From: Stutzerimonas stutzeri
GTDB lineage: Bacteria; Pseudomonadota; Gammaproteobacteria; Pseudomonadales; Pseudomonadaceae
NCBI RefSeq assembly: GCF_024448715.1
Contig: NZ_JAMOHZ010000002.1
Location: 248,001-312,000 of the forward strand
Reading direction: 5' to 3'
DNA length: 64,000 nucleotides
Made by a program: the position numbers and the translations under genes. The first letter of the stretch is position 1, and each line of letters starts with the position of its first letter. The notes beneath the pieces were generated by a model. The model was not told the origin of the DNA. It saw only the letters and a program-made list of their open reading frames with translations, and did no database searches. Positions 35,667 to 45,218 of the stretch are shown one piece after another.

Positions 35667-35887
35667 AAAGCCCGAGCAAACCAGGCCGTGTGAAAACGTA
35701 GCGAGCAAAGGTTAGGCAAGGCGCAACGACCATCAGGAGTAACAGCCGAAGGCTGGCCCGAAGGGCGAGCGCAGCGAGTCAAAACAGGCGAGGAAGCGGA
35801 CTGGGCTCGCATCCGAGCCTGTTTTTAACGCGGCATAACCGAGCGCAGTAGTTTTCACACAGCCTGGAACCTCGGGCTTTTTTTATA
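35667..35887. terminator. Bidirectional terminator hairpin split by an inserted repeat
   Basis: AAAAGCCCGAG (35667-35677) and CTCGGGCTTTTTTT (35871-35884) are complementary and lie between the convergent genes ureJ and amn, as expected for a shared terminator. The arms are about 195 bases apart because the MITE-like element 35681-35867 sits in the loop. Confidence 0.7.
35681..35867. mobile_element. MITE-like element (about 187 bp)
   Basis: The ends are imperfect terminal inverted repeats. Left is CCAGGCCGTGTGAAAACGTA. The right end reads, reversed, CCAGGCTGTGTGAAAACTAC. The interior contains GGCGAGGAAGCGGACTGGGC and no gene. The size and the lack of coding capacity fit a non-autonomous transposon. 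A target duplication is not obvious. The parent element is not in this window. Confidence 0.65.
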
Positions 35888-35900
35888 GGTTGCAGCTGCT

Positions 35901-37373
35901 TCACCGGAACGGCGGCTCGTCGAAGCTGCGCAGCTTGCGCGAATGCAACGAGTTGAGCTGGTTGCGCAGCAGATCGAGCGCGGCGATGCCAATCTTCAGA
36001 TGCTGGGTGACGGCGCGTTCGTAGAATGCGTTGGCTGAGCCCGGCAGCTTGATTTCGCTGTGCAGTGGCTTGTCCGAGACGCAGAGCAGCGTGCCGTAGG
36101 GCACCCGCAGGCGATAGCCCTGGGCAGCAATGGTGCCGCTTTCCATATCCACCGCCACGGCACGCGAAAGGTTGATCAGCGGTCGCTCCTGTGCCCAACG
36201 CAATTCCCAGTTGCGGTCGTCATAAGTCAGCACGGTGCCGGTGCGCAGGCGCTTCTTCAACGCCTCGCCCTTGTCACCAGTAACCTGCGCGGCGGCTTCC
36301 TGCAGCGCTTGTTGCACTTCGGCCAGCGCCGGCAGCGGAATGTGCGGCGGCAGCACGCGGTCGAGAATGCCGTCGCGGCGCATATAGGCGTGGGCCAGCA
36401 CGTAATCACCTATCGATTGCGACTGCCGCAGCCCGCCGCAATGGCCAATCATCAGCCAACAGTGTGGGCGCAGCACGGCCAGGTGGTCGGTGATGTTCTT
36501 GGCGTTAGAAGGGCCGACACCGATATTGACCAGGGTGACGCCGTCGCCATCGTCTGCATGCAAGTGATAGGCCGGCATCTGGTAGCGATGCCAGACCACG
36601 CTACCGATGATCGCCTGGGCTTCGCCCTCTTCCATACCTCGCTCGATGACCACATTGCCCGGCAATACCATGCGTACGAAGCGGGTATCGTCGCGCAGCA
36701 TGTCGAGGCCGTGGCGGATGAACTGGTCGACATAGCGGTGGTAGTTGGTCAGCAGAATCCATGGCTGCACGTGGCGCCAGTCGCTACCGGTGTAATGCAC
36801 CAGCCGGCGCAGGGAGAAATCCACCCGCGCGCCGTCGAACAAGGCCAGCGGGTAAGGGTCGGCGTGCTCCCAATCGTACAGCCCATCGGCGATGTCATCG
36901 GTGGCGGCGGACAGATCGGTGCTGGGGAATACCCGCGCCAGCTCCGCGGCGGTCACACCAGTGCCGGCGAGCTCGTCGCCCTGCTCGATGACATAGGGAT
37001 AGGGAATGTTGCGGGCGCTGATGCCGACCTCCACCTTCACGCCAAAGTCCTGCATCAACGGTCGCAACTGGTCGAGCAGATAGCTGCGAAACGCCGCCGG
37101 ATGAGTCACGGTAACGCTATAAACGCCGGGCGCCTGGACTTTGGCGTAGGCGCGCGTGGACGCTGGTACTTCGCCATGGCATTCGTAGGTCAGGCGCAGT
37201 TCTGGATAGCGGAACTGCGCTCGCTCGGCCGCATCGGGCTCCTGGCGTGTCTTGACGTAGCGCTTGAGCGCCTGGTTCAGCGAACGAGTGGCATGCTGAT
37301 GCAGCTCGGCAAGATGATCCACGGCTTCTTCAGCGCTAATGGCAATGCGAAAGGTATCGCCGGCTAGATTCAT
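35901..37373 (-). CDS. amn: AMP nucleosidase
   Basis: A 490-residue enzyme that cleaves AMP to adenine and ribose 5-phosphate. The N-terminal Amn regulatory domain (about 10-170, including VYSVTVTHPAAFRSYLLDQLRPLM) precedes the nucleoside phosphorylase-like catalytic domain. That contains VNIGVGPSNAKNITDHLAVLRPHCWLMIGHCGGLR and RAVAVDMESGTIAAQGYR. DMES is the ribose-binding motif. Length matches family members. It supports purine salvage and balancing of the AMP pool. It ends against ureJ with a shared terminator. Confidence 0.93.
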   Translation of the reverse strand: MNLAGDTFRIAISAEEAVDHLAELHQHATRSLNQALKRYVKTRQEPDAAERAQFRYPELRLTYECHGEVPASTRAYAKVQAPGVYSVTVTHPAAFRSYLLDQLRPLMQDFGVKVEVGISARNIPYPYVIEQGDELAGTGVTAAELARVFPSTDLSAATDDIADGLYDWEHADPYPLALFDGARVDFSLRRLVHYTGSDWRHVQPWILLTNYHRYVDQFIRHGLDMLRDDTRFVRMVLPGNVVIERGMEEGEAQAIIGSVVWHRYQMPAYHLHADDGDGVTLVNIGVGPSNAKNITDHLAVLRPHCWLMIGHCGGLRQSQSIGDYVLAHAYMRRDGILDRVLPPHIPLPALAEVQQALQEAAAQVTGDKGEALKKRLRTGTVLTYDDRNWELRWAQERPLINLSRAVAVDMESGTIAAQGYRLRVPYGTLLCVSDKPLHSEIKLPGSANAFYERAVTQHLKIGIAALDLLRNQLNSLHSRKLRSFDEPPFR

Positions 37374-37559
37374 GGTGGGCTTCCTTGTTCAGTCGTTGAA
37401 GCCATCTTGCCTGCTCATCGATGACAGCGGTAGCGACAACAGCCGACTGTTTATCGGCGAGCGTGGAGGTGGCACTCCCTCGACCTAAGCATCGCACCCA
37501 TCAATATCGACACGGTGCGTCCGCATCTTTGCCAAGGACGCCGTGTCGCTGCGGTCCAG

Positions 37560-39209
37560 TCACTCGATAAACGGCGCACTTCGTGCCAATAACGCGCTGA
37601 TATTCACTCCGCGCGGCAATGTTCCGTACGCCCTCCCATGCCCCTCCAGGCGACTGGCGATGAAGGCATCAGATACCGCGCTGTTTCCCGCTTCGAGCAG
37701 CAGTTTGGCCTGCAGCGCGACGGCTATGTCTTCGGTGAGCTGACGGGCGCGGTATTGGATGTCGCCGGTATCGGCGAAGGCAGTTTGCAACCGGCCGATA
37801 TGTGCCTGCAGCCGCGCATCGCCGTGGCCAACACCGAGTTCGGCGAACAGCACGTCGAGCACACCGGTTTCCTTCGATAGAGCGCGCAGCACGTCCAGGC
37901 ACTGCACGTTGCCGGAACCCTCCCAGATGGAGTTCACCGGCGCCTCGCGATACAGCCGCGGCATGATGGTGTCTTCGACGTAGCCAGCGCCGCCCAGGCA
38001 TTCACTGGCCTCGGCGATCATTTCTGGCGCGCGCTTGCAGATCCAGTATTTGCCGATCGCCGTAACCAGCCGGGCGAACTTTTCTTCTTGTTCGTCGAGG
38101 GAATTATCCAGCGCGCGGCCCATACGCATGGTCAGCGCCAACGCGGCCTCGCTTTCCAGGGCCAGATCAGCCAACACGTTTTGCATCAGCGGTTGCTCGG
38201 TCAGCACGCGACCGCCCACCTGACGATGCGCACAATGGTGCATGGCTTGGGTCAGTGCCTGCCGCATCAACGAACTGGAACCGATCATGCAGTCGAAACG
38301 GGTCGAGGAAACCATCTCGATGATGGTCGGCACGCCGCGCCCTTCCTCGCCGATCATCCAGGCTAGGGCACCGCGATACTCGACCTCGCTGGACGCATTC
38401 GACCAGTTGCCCAGCTTGTTTTTCAGCCGCTGGATGTAGAACTGGTTGCGGGTACCATCAGGGCGGTGCCGCGGCAGCAGGAAGCAGGACAGGCCCTTGT
38501 CGGTCTGCGCCAGTGTGAGGAAGGCATCGCACATCGGTGCCGAGCAAAACCACTTGTGCCCGATCAGTTCGTAGAGTTGCCCCGGGCCTCCAGCACCGAC
38601 CGCGTGGGCACGCGTGGTGTTGGCGCGCACGTCGGTGCCGCCCTGTTTCTCGGTCATGGCCATGCCGATGGTCACGCCGGCCTTCTGCTCCATGGGCAGG
38701 TTGCGTGGGTCGTATTCACGGCTGAGTATTTTCGGCAACCAGAGATCGCCGATACCGGCTTGCAGGCGCAGCGCGGGCACGCTGGCGTAGGTCATGGTCA
38801 GCGGGCAGCTGCTGCCGGATTCGGCCTGGTTGTGCAGATACATCAACGCTGCACGCGCCACTTGGGCGCCGGGCTGTGGGTCGGTCCAAGGCAGCGAGGG
38901 GATGCCATGGGCGATCGCCGTGCGCATCAACTCGTGGTAGGCCGGATGAAATTCCACCAGGTCGATGCGATGACCGTAGCGGTCATGGCTTTTGAATACC
39001 GGCTTGTTTTCGTTGGCGAGAAAGCCCGCCGTCATCAAGGGGCCGCCTGCCAGCGCGCCATAGGTGTCGAGCCGCGATTCGGCCCAGCCGCCCTTGTAAC
39101 GCCGCGCCCATTCCTGCAACGGCAGATCAAGGCGATACAGGTTTGCGCCGTCCAGTGGCGGCACCTGATTCAGCACCTCGTGGGTTTCGGCGTATTGATG
39201 CAAGCTCAT
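37560..39209 (-). CDS. AidB-type acyl-CoA dehydrogenase family protein
   Basis: A 549-residue flavoprotein. MSLHQYAETHEVLNQVPPLDGANLYRLDLPLQEWARRYKGGWAESRLDTYGALAG is the AidB N-terminal pattern. MAMTEKQGGTDVRAN is the acyl-CoA dehydrogenase FAD-binding signature, and CLGGAGYVEDTIMPRLYREAPVNSIWEGSGNVQ holds the conserved C-terminal motif. E. coli AidB is induced by alkylating agents and binds DNA, and isovaleryl-CoA dehydrogenase activity is weak. ATG 39209 follows GAGGAGACCGCC. No adjacent ada or alkB is seen. Confidence 0.87.
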   Translation of the reverse strand: MSLHQYAETHEVLNQVPPLDGANLYRLDLPLQEWARRYKGGWAESRLDTYGALAGGPLMTAGFLANENKPVFKSHDRYGHRIDLVEFHPAYHELMRTAIAHGIPSLPWTDPQPGAQVARAALMYLHNQAESGSSCPLTMTYASVPALRLQAGIGDLWLPKILSREYDPRNLPMEQKAGVTIGMAMTEKQGGTDVRANTTRAHAVGAGGPGQLYELIGHKWFCSAPMCDAFLTLAQTDKGLSCFLLPRHRPDGTRNQFYIQRLKNKLGNWSNASSEVEYRGALAWMIGEEGRGVPTIIEMVSSTRFDCMIGSSSLMRQALTQAMHHCAHRQVGGRVLTEQPLMQNVLADLALESEAALALTMRMGRALDNSLDEQEEKFARLVTAIGKYWICKRAPEMIAEASECLGGAGYVEDTIMPRLYREAPVNSIWEGSGNVQCLDVLRALSKETGVLDVLFAELGVGHGDARLQAHIGRLQTAFADTGDIQYRARQLTEDIAVALQAKLLLEAGNSAVSDAFIASRLEGHGRAYGTLPRGVNISALLARSAPFIE

Positions 39210-39456
39210 GGCGGTCTCCTCGGCAGGCGGAAGCGACAAATCGGCCTGGCTGAAGACGCGCTGCGGTGTTATCGGGAATTGCTCCGCTCACCGTTTGATC
39301 ATTGCCGGGCCGATGCGGACCAGCTCTCGCGACGATCCACGAGAAGAAGTGAAGCACGCATGATCGCGTTGAAAAAGCGCGGTTTCGGCCAACCTGCGAA
39401 GCGAATTCGCCTCAGCGGTTACCCCCAATCCTTGCGACTCTTGATCGGGCGAGCCT
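39210..39456. other. Gap between kinase and aidB-like genes
   Basis: No gene is supported. It should contain the aidB-like promoter on the reverse strand. GATTGCCG... and nearby sequences show no clear boxes. Confidence 0.3.
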
Positions 39457-41400
39457 TCAGGACAGCTGGAACGGCAGGCGCACCTGAAAGTGACTGCCGC
39501 GGCCCGGCTCGGAATGGTACGCAATGCTTCCGCCCTGCAACTCGATAAGCTGCCGACACAGCGAAAGGCCGATACCGAGGCCACCGTATTGTCGGGTCAT
39601 GCTGCCGTCCAGCTGGCGGAAGTATTGGTAAAGCGAGTCGTCGGTGGGCGCTTCGAAACCGACACCGGTATCGATCACCTCCACCTCCAGAACGAACCGG
39701 GACTGATCTTCTTCATGCCCATTCATCGCCAACGTCACGCCACCCTGCAGGGTAAATTTGATGGCGTTGTCGAGCAGGTAACCGAGGCTCTGCTTCAGTT
39801 TGGCAACATCGCCCACCAGGGCATCGGGCAGCTGATTGCTCATCTGAAGATCGAAGTTCAACCCGCGCGCAGCCGCACGGGCCCCGTAGAGCATGTACAG
39901 TTCGTCGACCATCGTCCGCAGCCCGAACGGCTCCTTGCGCACCTGGAGCTTTCCTGCCTGCAGTTCAGTCAGCGCGAGTATGTCGTTGACCAGCCGCATC
40001 ATATCGCGCGCCGAGCCGGTCGCGATGCGCTGGTATTGCTCCAGTTCGCTGTTCAGCTCCAGCGTTCGCATCAGGTCGAGACTGCCAATAATTCCATGCA
40101 TCGGGGTGCGCAATTCATGGGTTACGTTGGCCAGGAATTGATCCTTGAGGCGGTTGCTTTCGGCCAGTTCACGGTTCATCTCTTCCAGTTGGCGGCCCGT
40201 CTCCTCCAGCATCAGGGCGCGCTCTTCCTTCATCGCGTTGATCCGGTCGGCCAGCGCCAGCGACAACAGAGCCACTTCGATGGCGGAGCCGATCTGCCCC
40301 GCGTACATAGTGAAAAAGTTATGCGGCAGATAGCCCAGGACCATCAGGGTGTTGATTTGTCCACCGATCAGAAAGGTCGTCCAAGCGATCAGGAAATAGC
40401 GCGCGACGCGCATTCCCCGATACCAGGCAACGATGCCCGCAACGAATATCGCCAGGATGAACCACAGTGCCAAGAAGGTCGCCAGACGCAGCGCCAGCGC
40501 GTAGCTGGAGGTCAGCGACAGCACCATCGTCAGCACACCGAGGCCCATCAGCGCTATCAGCGTCCCGTCTATCCATGGGCTGTGCGTGCGGGTGTGCAGA
40601 AAACTGCGGGCGAACTGACAACCGAAGACGCCAGCCGCACCGATCAGAAACGGTGTGGATGCATTGGCCCACCACGGTGAGTCCGGCCAGAAATACTGCA
40701 CGCCCAAGCCGTTGACCGACACCTGGTAAAGGCCGAACGAGCCGATATAAAGAATGTAATAAAGGTAGCTGCGGTCGCGGACGCTGAGGTAGATGAACAG
40801 GTTGTAAACCAGCATCACCAGCAGCACACCGTAGATGACCGCCAGCACATAGATATGCGCCGACTGCTCTTCCAGGTAGGCCAACGGCGCCCATAATGTC
40901 AGCGGCACCTGGATCGAACCCTGGCTTTCCAACCTCAGGTAGATGCGCTGCGGTTGATCGGGCGGCAGCTCCAATTCGAATAGATGATTGCGCTGTTTGA
41001 TCTGCCGTTCGCTGAACGGCAGCGCGTCGCCACTCTGCTGGGCAAGGTGGTAACCACCTTGCCCATCCGGCAGATACAGGTCCAGATGATCCAGCGGCGG
41101 GTAAGCCAGTTCCAGCCACCAGCGACTGCGCTCGCTGGATTGATCGACGCGGTATTGCAGATCGACACGCAACCAGAAGGCCGAACGCGAATAACCCGCG
41201 TTGAGCACGTCCTCGTGATGGTCGACGAAGCGCCCGAACGCATCGAGCGCAAGCACATCCTCGATGCTGGCGTCCCGAGTGGGATCTTCCAGCACCGCCA
41301 TTACCTGCCCTAGCGGCAAGCGCCGGGTGTTTTCGTCGAGCTCGACTGCGCTCGCCAGTGTCGGCAGCAGGCCGAGAATGAATATAAGGAAGTGGCGCAT
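39457..41400 (-). CDS. 7TMR-DISM sensor histidine kinase
   Basis: A 647-residue membrane kinase. The signal peptide is MRHFLIFILGLLPTLASA, followed by a periplasmic DISM ligand domain (about 20-175), seven helices (about 183-385), a short coiled coil (390-418), and a HisKA domain with H428 in FLANVTHELRTPMHG. The HATPase domain has N545 in DNAIKFT, DTGVGF and GGLGIGLSLC. The protein ends right after the ATPase domain, with no receiver or Hpt domain. No response regulator gene is adjacent, so its partner is elsewhere. Similar Pseudomonas kinases (RetS/LadS type) share the sensor module but carry extra receivers. Confidence 0.88.
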   Translation of the reverse strand: MRHFLIFILGLLPTLASAVELDENTRRLPLGQVMAVLEDPTRDASIEDVLALDAFGRFVDHHEDVLNAGYSRSAFWLRVDLQYRVDQSSERSRWWLELAYPPLDHLDLYLPDGQGGYHLAQQSGDALPFSERQIKQRNHLFELELPPDQPQRIYLRLESQGSIQVPLTLWAPLAYLEEQSAHIYVLAVIYGVLLVMLVYNLFIYLSVRDRSYLYYILYIGSFGLYQVSVNGLGVQYFWPDSPWWANASTPFLIGAAGVFGCQFARSFLHTRTHSPWIDGTLIALMGLGVLTMVLSLTSSYALALRLATFLALWFILAIFVAGIVAWYRGMRVARYFLIAWTTFLIGGQINTLMVLGYLPHNFFTMYAGQIGSAIEVALLSLALADRINAMKEERALMLEETGRQLEEMNRELAESNRLKDQFLANVTHELRTPMHGIIGSLDLMRTLELNSELEQYQRIATGSARDMMRLVNDILALTELQAGKLQVRKEPFGLRTMVDELYMLYGARAAARGLNFDLQMSNQLPDALVGDVAKLKQSLGYLLDNAIKFTLQGGVTLAMNGHEEDQSRFVLEVEVIDTGVGFEAPTDDSLYQYFRQLDGSMTRQYGGLGIGLSLCRQLIELQGGSIAYHSEPGRGSHFQVRLPFQLS

Positions 41401-41666
41401 GGCAATGAAAAACCTGTCGAGCCGCGTCAGGAGAATCCGGCTCCCCTGAAGACACGAGGCCCTAAAAACTGGTGGCACTTTAGCATGACCTTTTAACCAA
41501 CGAACCAGCAGCAAGCTTTGTCCTGCCTAGCGGTCGAATTTGGCAACATCGCCAATCGTCTGCCCAAGCCGGCCAGGATGATTGGTGATAAGCTCGCACG
41601 CCACGAAAATCTGGCTGTGCCTCGCCCCGGCCAATCCCACTACGCACATATCGGGGAACCCATTCG
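41401..41666. other. Divergent region between kinase and thiD
   Basis: No gene. Contains promoters for both directions. No TPP riboswitch (no THI-box-like CTGAGA...ACCTGATCTGG pattern) was found ahead of thiD. Confidence 0.4.
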
Positions 41667-42461
41667 ATGACCGGCCCTTGCTCCCGCCCTGTCGTTCTCT
41701 GCCTTTCCGGCCACGACCCGAGTGGCGGTGCCGGACTACAGGCAGACATCGAAGCCCTGATCGCTCAGGGTTGTCATGCCGCCCCGGCCGTCACTGCATT
41801 GACCGTGCAGGATACCGTCGATGTGAGCGATTTCCGCGTTCTCGATCGCGACTGGGTGCTGGCCCAGACCAATGCCGTCATCGCAGACCTGCCGGTTGCC
41901 GCGGTCAAGTTGGGAATGCTCGGCTCGGTAGAAATGGTCGAGACGGTACTTGAAATCATGCAGAAGCTACCCGGCGTGCCGCTGATTTGCGACCCGGTGC
42001 TGCGCGCCGGTGGCGGCGGCGCCCTGGGCAAAGACGAAGTCGGCTATGCCATGCGCGAGCAATTGTTCCCAGTGGCCACCATCGCTACCCCGAACTTGCC
42101 CGAAGCGCGAATCCTCGCCGAGTTGCCTGAAGGCAGCGCCGATGAATGCGCCGAAAAGCTGCTGCCCTTCATCCGTCACCTGCTGATTACCGGCGGACAT
42201 GGCGACGAGACCGAGGTGCACAACCGCCTCTATTCTCGCGACGGTAGTCAGCACGACTTCAGCTGCCAACGCCTCCCGGGTAGTTACCACGGCTCCGGCT
42301 GCACCCTGGCGAGCGCTCTCGCCGGCCGCCTGGCCCTTGGCGAAGGGCTTGCCAGCGCAGTGAAGTCCGCCCTCGATTACACCTGGCGCACCTTGCGTGA
42401 CGCCGAAGCACCGGGCCGCGGACAGTACATTCCGCGCCGGCTGCCGCTGGACTTGAGTTGA
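41667..42461 (+). CDS. thiD: Hydroxymethylpyrimidine/phosphomethylpyrimidine kinase ThiD
   Basis: A 264-residue ribokinase-fold enzyme that phosphorylates HMP and HMP-P in thiamine synthesis. VLCLSGHDPSGGAGLQADIEALIAQGCHAAPAVTALTVQDT is the substrate-binding N-terminus. LPGSYHGSGCTLASALAGRLALG contains the anion hole and catalytic Asp-equivalent GSGC motif. It is twelve bases upstream of thiE and co-transcribed with it. Confidence 0.92.
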   Translation: MTGPCSRPVVLCLSGHDPSGGAGLQADIEALIAQGCHAAPAVTALTVQDTVDVSDFRVLDRDWVLAQTNAVIADLPVAAVKLGMLGSVEMVETVLEIMQKLPGVPLICDPVLRAGGGGALGKDEVGYAMREQLFPVATIATPNLPEARILAELPEGSADECAEKLLPFIRHLLITGGHGDETEVHNRLYSRDGSQHDFSCQRLPGSYHGSGCTLASALAGRLALGEGLASAVKSALDYTWRTLRDAEAPGRGQYIPRRLPLDLS

Positions 42462-42473
42462 GTTGAGGCTGAA

Positions 42474-43115
42474 ATGAAAGACAACACCAAGCTGCGCGGC
42501 CTCTACGCCATTACCGACAGCACGTTGCTAGCCGATGGACGTCTGCTGCCGTACGCCGAAGCGGCCTTGAAAGGCGGCGCTTGCCTGCTGCAATACCGCG
42601 ACAAATCCAGCGATGACGCCCGTCGCCTGCGCGAGGCCGAGGCGCTTCGCGAATTGTGCGACCGCCACGGCGCGCAACTGATCATCAACGATGACGCCGA
42701 GCTGGCCGCGCGTTTGGGCGCAGGGCTGCACTTGGGACAGGGAGACGGATCGCTTTCCGCTGCACGTGCCTTGCTCGGGCGTAAGGCGATCATCGGCGCG
42801 ACTTGCCATGCGCAACTGGAGCTGGCCGAACAGGCCGTTGCCGAAGGCGCCAGCTATATCGCGTTCGGCAGATTCTTCGACTCCAACACCAAGCCCGGCG
42901 CTCCGGCAGCCACGCTGGAACTGCTCGGGCAGGCGCGCCAGCGTTTCAACCTGCCGATCACCGCGATCGGCGGCGTGAAACTGGAAAACGCGCCGAATCT
43001 GATTGCCCACGGCGCTAGTCTGATCGCTGTGGTGCACGCACTGTTTGCAGCCGAGTCGGCGAGCGAAGTCGAACGCCGCGCACGCGCGTTCAGTGAGCTG
43101 TTCGCCGGCAACTAA
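42474..43115 (+). CDS. thiE: Thiamine-phosphate synthase ThiE
   Basis: A 213-residue TIM-barrel enzyme that joins HMP-PP with thiazole phosphate. [61 protein letters not shown] and [28 protein letters not shown] show the phosphate-binding and catalytic loops of the family. It follows thiD at once and precedes hemL by 63 bases, the usual Pseudomonas order. Confidence 0.92.
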   Translation: MKDNTKLRGLYAITDSTLLADGRLLPYAEAALKGGACLLQYRDKSSDDARRLREAEALRELCDRHGAQLIINDDAELAARLGAGLHLGQGDGSLSAARALLGRKAIIGATCHAQLELAEQAVAEGASYIAFGRFFDSNTKPGAPAATLELLGQARQRFNLPITAIGGVKLENAPNLIAHGASLIAVVHALFAAESASEVERRARAFSELFAGN

Positions 43116-43178
43116 CCGGCGTCATGACAGCGCTCTGTGCGCCAACCATCCCTGTTTTCTTTTCATGAGAGGCCCCGC

Positions 43179-44468
43179 ATGTCCCGTTCCGAAACTCTCT
43201 TCGCTAATGCCCAGAACTACATTCCGGGCGGCGTCAATTCGCCGGTACGCGCATTCAAGAGCGTCGGCGGCACACCGCTGTTTCTCAAACACGCCGAAGG
43301 CGCCTACATCACGGACGAGGACGACAAACGCTATGTCGATTACGTGGGCTCCTGGGGCCCGATGATTCTTGGCCACAGCCATCCCGAGGTGCTCGATGCG
43401 GTGCGCCGCCAACTCGAGCACGGCTTGTCTTATGGCGCGCCGACCGCCATGGAAACCGAAATGGCCGAGCTGGTCTGCAGCCTGGTTCCGTCGATGGACA
43501 TGATGCGTATGGTCAGCTCCGGTACCGAAGCGACCATGAGCGCGATCCGTCTGGCCCGCGGCTATACCGGCCGCGACAGCATCATCAAGTTCGAAGGTTG
43601 CTATCACGGTCACTCCGACAGCCTGCTGGTCAAGGCCGGTTCCGGTGCCCTGACCCAAGGCGTGCCCAGTTCCGCTGGCGTGCCGGCCGCGTTCGCCAAA
43701 CACACCCTGACGCTGCCGTATAACGATCTTGCGGCAGTCGAGCAAATGCTTGCCGAGGTTGGCAGCGATGTGGCGTGCATCATTGTCGAGCCAGTCGCCG
43801 GCAATATGAACTGCGTGCCGCCGGCGCCTGGCTTTTTGCAGGGGCTGCGCGCGCAATGTGACAAGCACGGCGTGGTGCTGATCTTCGACGAAGTTATGAC
43901 AGGTTTCCGCGTCGCCCTCGGTGGCGCTCAGGCCTACTACGGCGTGACCCCGGACCTGACCACTTTCGGCAAGATCATCGGCGGCGGCATGCCGGTCGGC
44001 TGCTTCGGCGGCAAGCGCGCAATCATGGAATGCATCGCTCCGCTCGGCCCGGTCTACCAGGCCGGCACCCTGTCCGGTAACCCGCTGGCGATGGCCGCTG
44101 GCCTGACCACGCTCAAGCTGATCAATCGCCCCGGCTTTCACGACGAACTCACCGACTACACCACCCGCATGCTGCAAGGCCTCAAGGAGCGTGCGATGGC
44201 AGCAGGTATCCCATTCGTTACCACCCAGGTCGGCGGCATGTTCGGCCTGTATTTCAGCGAGGCGGACGACATCGTTACCTTCGACGACGTGATGACCAGC
44301 GATGCCGGGCGCTTCAAGCGATTCTTCCATCTGATGCTCGAGGGCGGCGTCTATCTGGCACCGAGTGCATTCGAGGCCGGCTTCACTTCTATCGCGCATG
44401 GCGACACGGAGCTTCAGCTGACCCTCGATGCCGCCGAGCGCGCCTTTGCCAAACTGAAATCAGCTTGA
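43179..44468 (+). CDS. hemL: Glutamate-1-semialdehyde 2,1-aminomutase HemL
   Basis: A 429-residue PLP enzyme of tetrapyrrole synthesis that converts glutamate 1-semialdehyde to 5-aminolevulinate. [26 protein letters not shown] is the conserved start. [21 protein letters not shown] binds the cofactor phosphate, and the Schiff-base lysine is K265 in [12 protein letters not shown]. The ATG at 43179 fits homologues and follows GAGAGGCCCCGC. The stop overlaps the following gene start by one base. Confidence 0.94.
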   Translation: MSRSETLFANAQNYIPGGVNSPVRAFKSVGGTPLFLKHAEGAYITDEDDKRYVDYVGSWGPMILGHSHPEVLDAVRRQLEHGLSYGAPTAMETEMAELVCSLVPSMDMMRMVSSGTEATMSAIRLARGYTGRDSIIKFEGCYHGHSDSLLVKAGSGALTQGVPSSAGVPAAFAKHTLTLPYNDLAAVEQMLAEVGSDVACIIVEPVAGNMNCVPPAPGFLQGLRAQCDKHGVVLIFDEVMTGFRVALGGAQAYYGVTPDLTTFGKIIGGGMPVGCFGGKRAIMECIAPLGPVYQAGTLSGNPLAMAAGLTTLKLINRPGFHDELTDYTTRMLQGLKERAMAAGIPFVTTQVGGMFGLYFSEADDIVTFDDVMTSDAGRFKRFFHLMLEGGVYLAPSAFEAGFTSIAHGDTELQLTLDAAERAFAKLKSA

Positions 44469-45097
44469 TGCCCGAGCTGTTGCAAGCCTCGTTGCTGTCA
44501 TTGGCCGCGCTGGTCAGTGCAATTTGGATCGGTAGTGCGCGACGCGGCTACGGCGAACCTGACCAGCCCGCACTGTTCTGCGCTCTGCTCGCTTTTAGCC
44601 TGGCGGCCGGAACCGGAGCCTGTGCCGTCGCAAGGCTAGCGTTAGGCCTCGACACCCTCGAAGCAGAGCGCTGGCTGTTGCAGGCAACCCTGCTGCTCGG
44701 CTTGCCACTGGTCGGTGTGGTCGCATTGACCCTGGGCCGCAAATGGATCTGGAGCCGGCCGACCTGGGGCCGCGTAGTAATCGGCCTGTGCGCTTTTTTC
44801 GAACTCGCCCGGCAGTTCGGCTGGAGCGCACCGTACGCCTTTTCGTTAGGCCTGCTCAGTGCGCTGTTGGTGATTTATGCAGGCCTGCTGCAATGGCCGG
44901 CGCGCCTGCAAGCCGTCGCTGGCGTGGCGGGCGGCGCTCTGATGTTGGCGCTGTTGCCTTGGACCGGACTATCGATCGACAACAACCCGCTCGGCGGTTA
45001 TCAGCAGTTCTGTCTGGCGCTGGCGAGCCCCATCATCGCCTGGCTGTTGCTACACCTGCCTGGCAATCTTCGCGAGGAACCCCCCACACCCGCATAA
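44468..45097 (+). CDS. Multi-pass membrane protein of unknown function
   Basis: A 209-residue hydrophobic protein with about seven predicted helices (for example LLQASLLSLAALVSAIWIG, ALFCALLAFSLAAGTGACAVARLALG, LLQATLLLGLPLVGVVALTLG, AYAFSLGLLSALLVIYAGLLQW). Polar residues are few and no enzyme motif is seen. It is translationally coupled to hemL (TGATG), and such hemL-linked membrane proteins are conserved in Pseudomonas, but no function is known to me. Confidence 0.72.
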   Translation: MPELLQASLLSLAALVSAIWIGSARRGYGEPDQPALFCALLAFSLAAGTGACAVARLALGLDTLEAERWLLQATLLLGLPLVGVVALTLGRKWIWSRPTWGRVVIGLCAFFELARQFGWSAPYAFSLGLLSALLVIYAGLLQWPARLQAVAGVAGGALMLALLPWTGLSIDNNPLGGYQQFCLALASPIIAWLLLHLPGNLREEPPTPA

Positions 45098-45218
45098 AAA
45101 GCTGGGCGCGACCATCAAAGCCTTTGTAAGCCGGCGATAGCTTATCCATAATGTGACGGTCGGCTCGTTTTGTGCCGGACTTTCAGTCACCGCCCTGATC
45201 TTCGAGGCGCCTTGATTC

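Noticed and set aside
36060-37367. 435-codon forward frame opposite amn
   Set aside because: Antisense shadow of amn with no family features.
41401-41666. TPP riboswitch ahead of thiD
   Set aside because: The expected THI-box sequence elements are not present.
43122-44399. 425-codon reverse frame opposite hemL
   Set aside because: Antisense shadow; hemL has all catalytic residues and a normal length.
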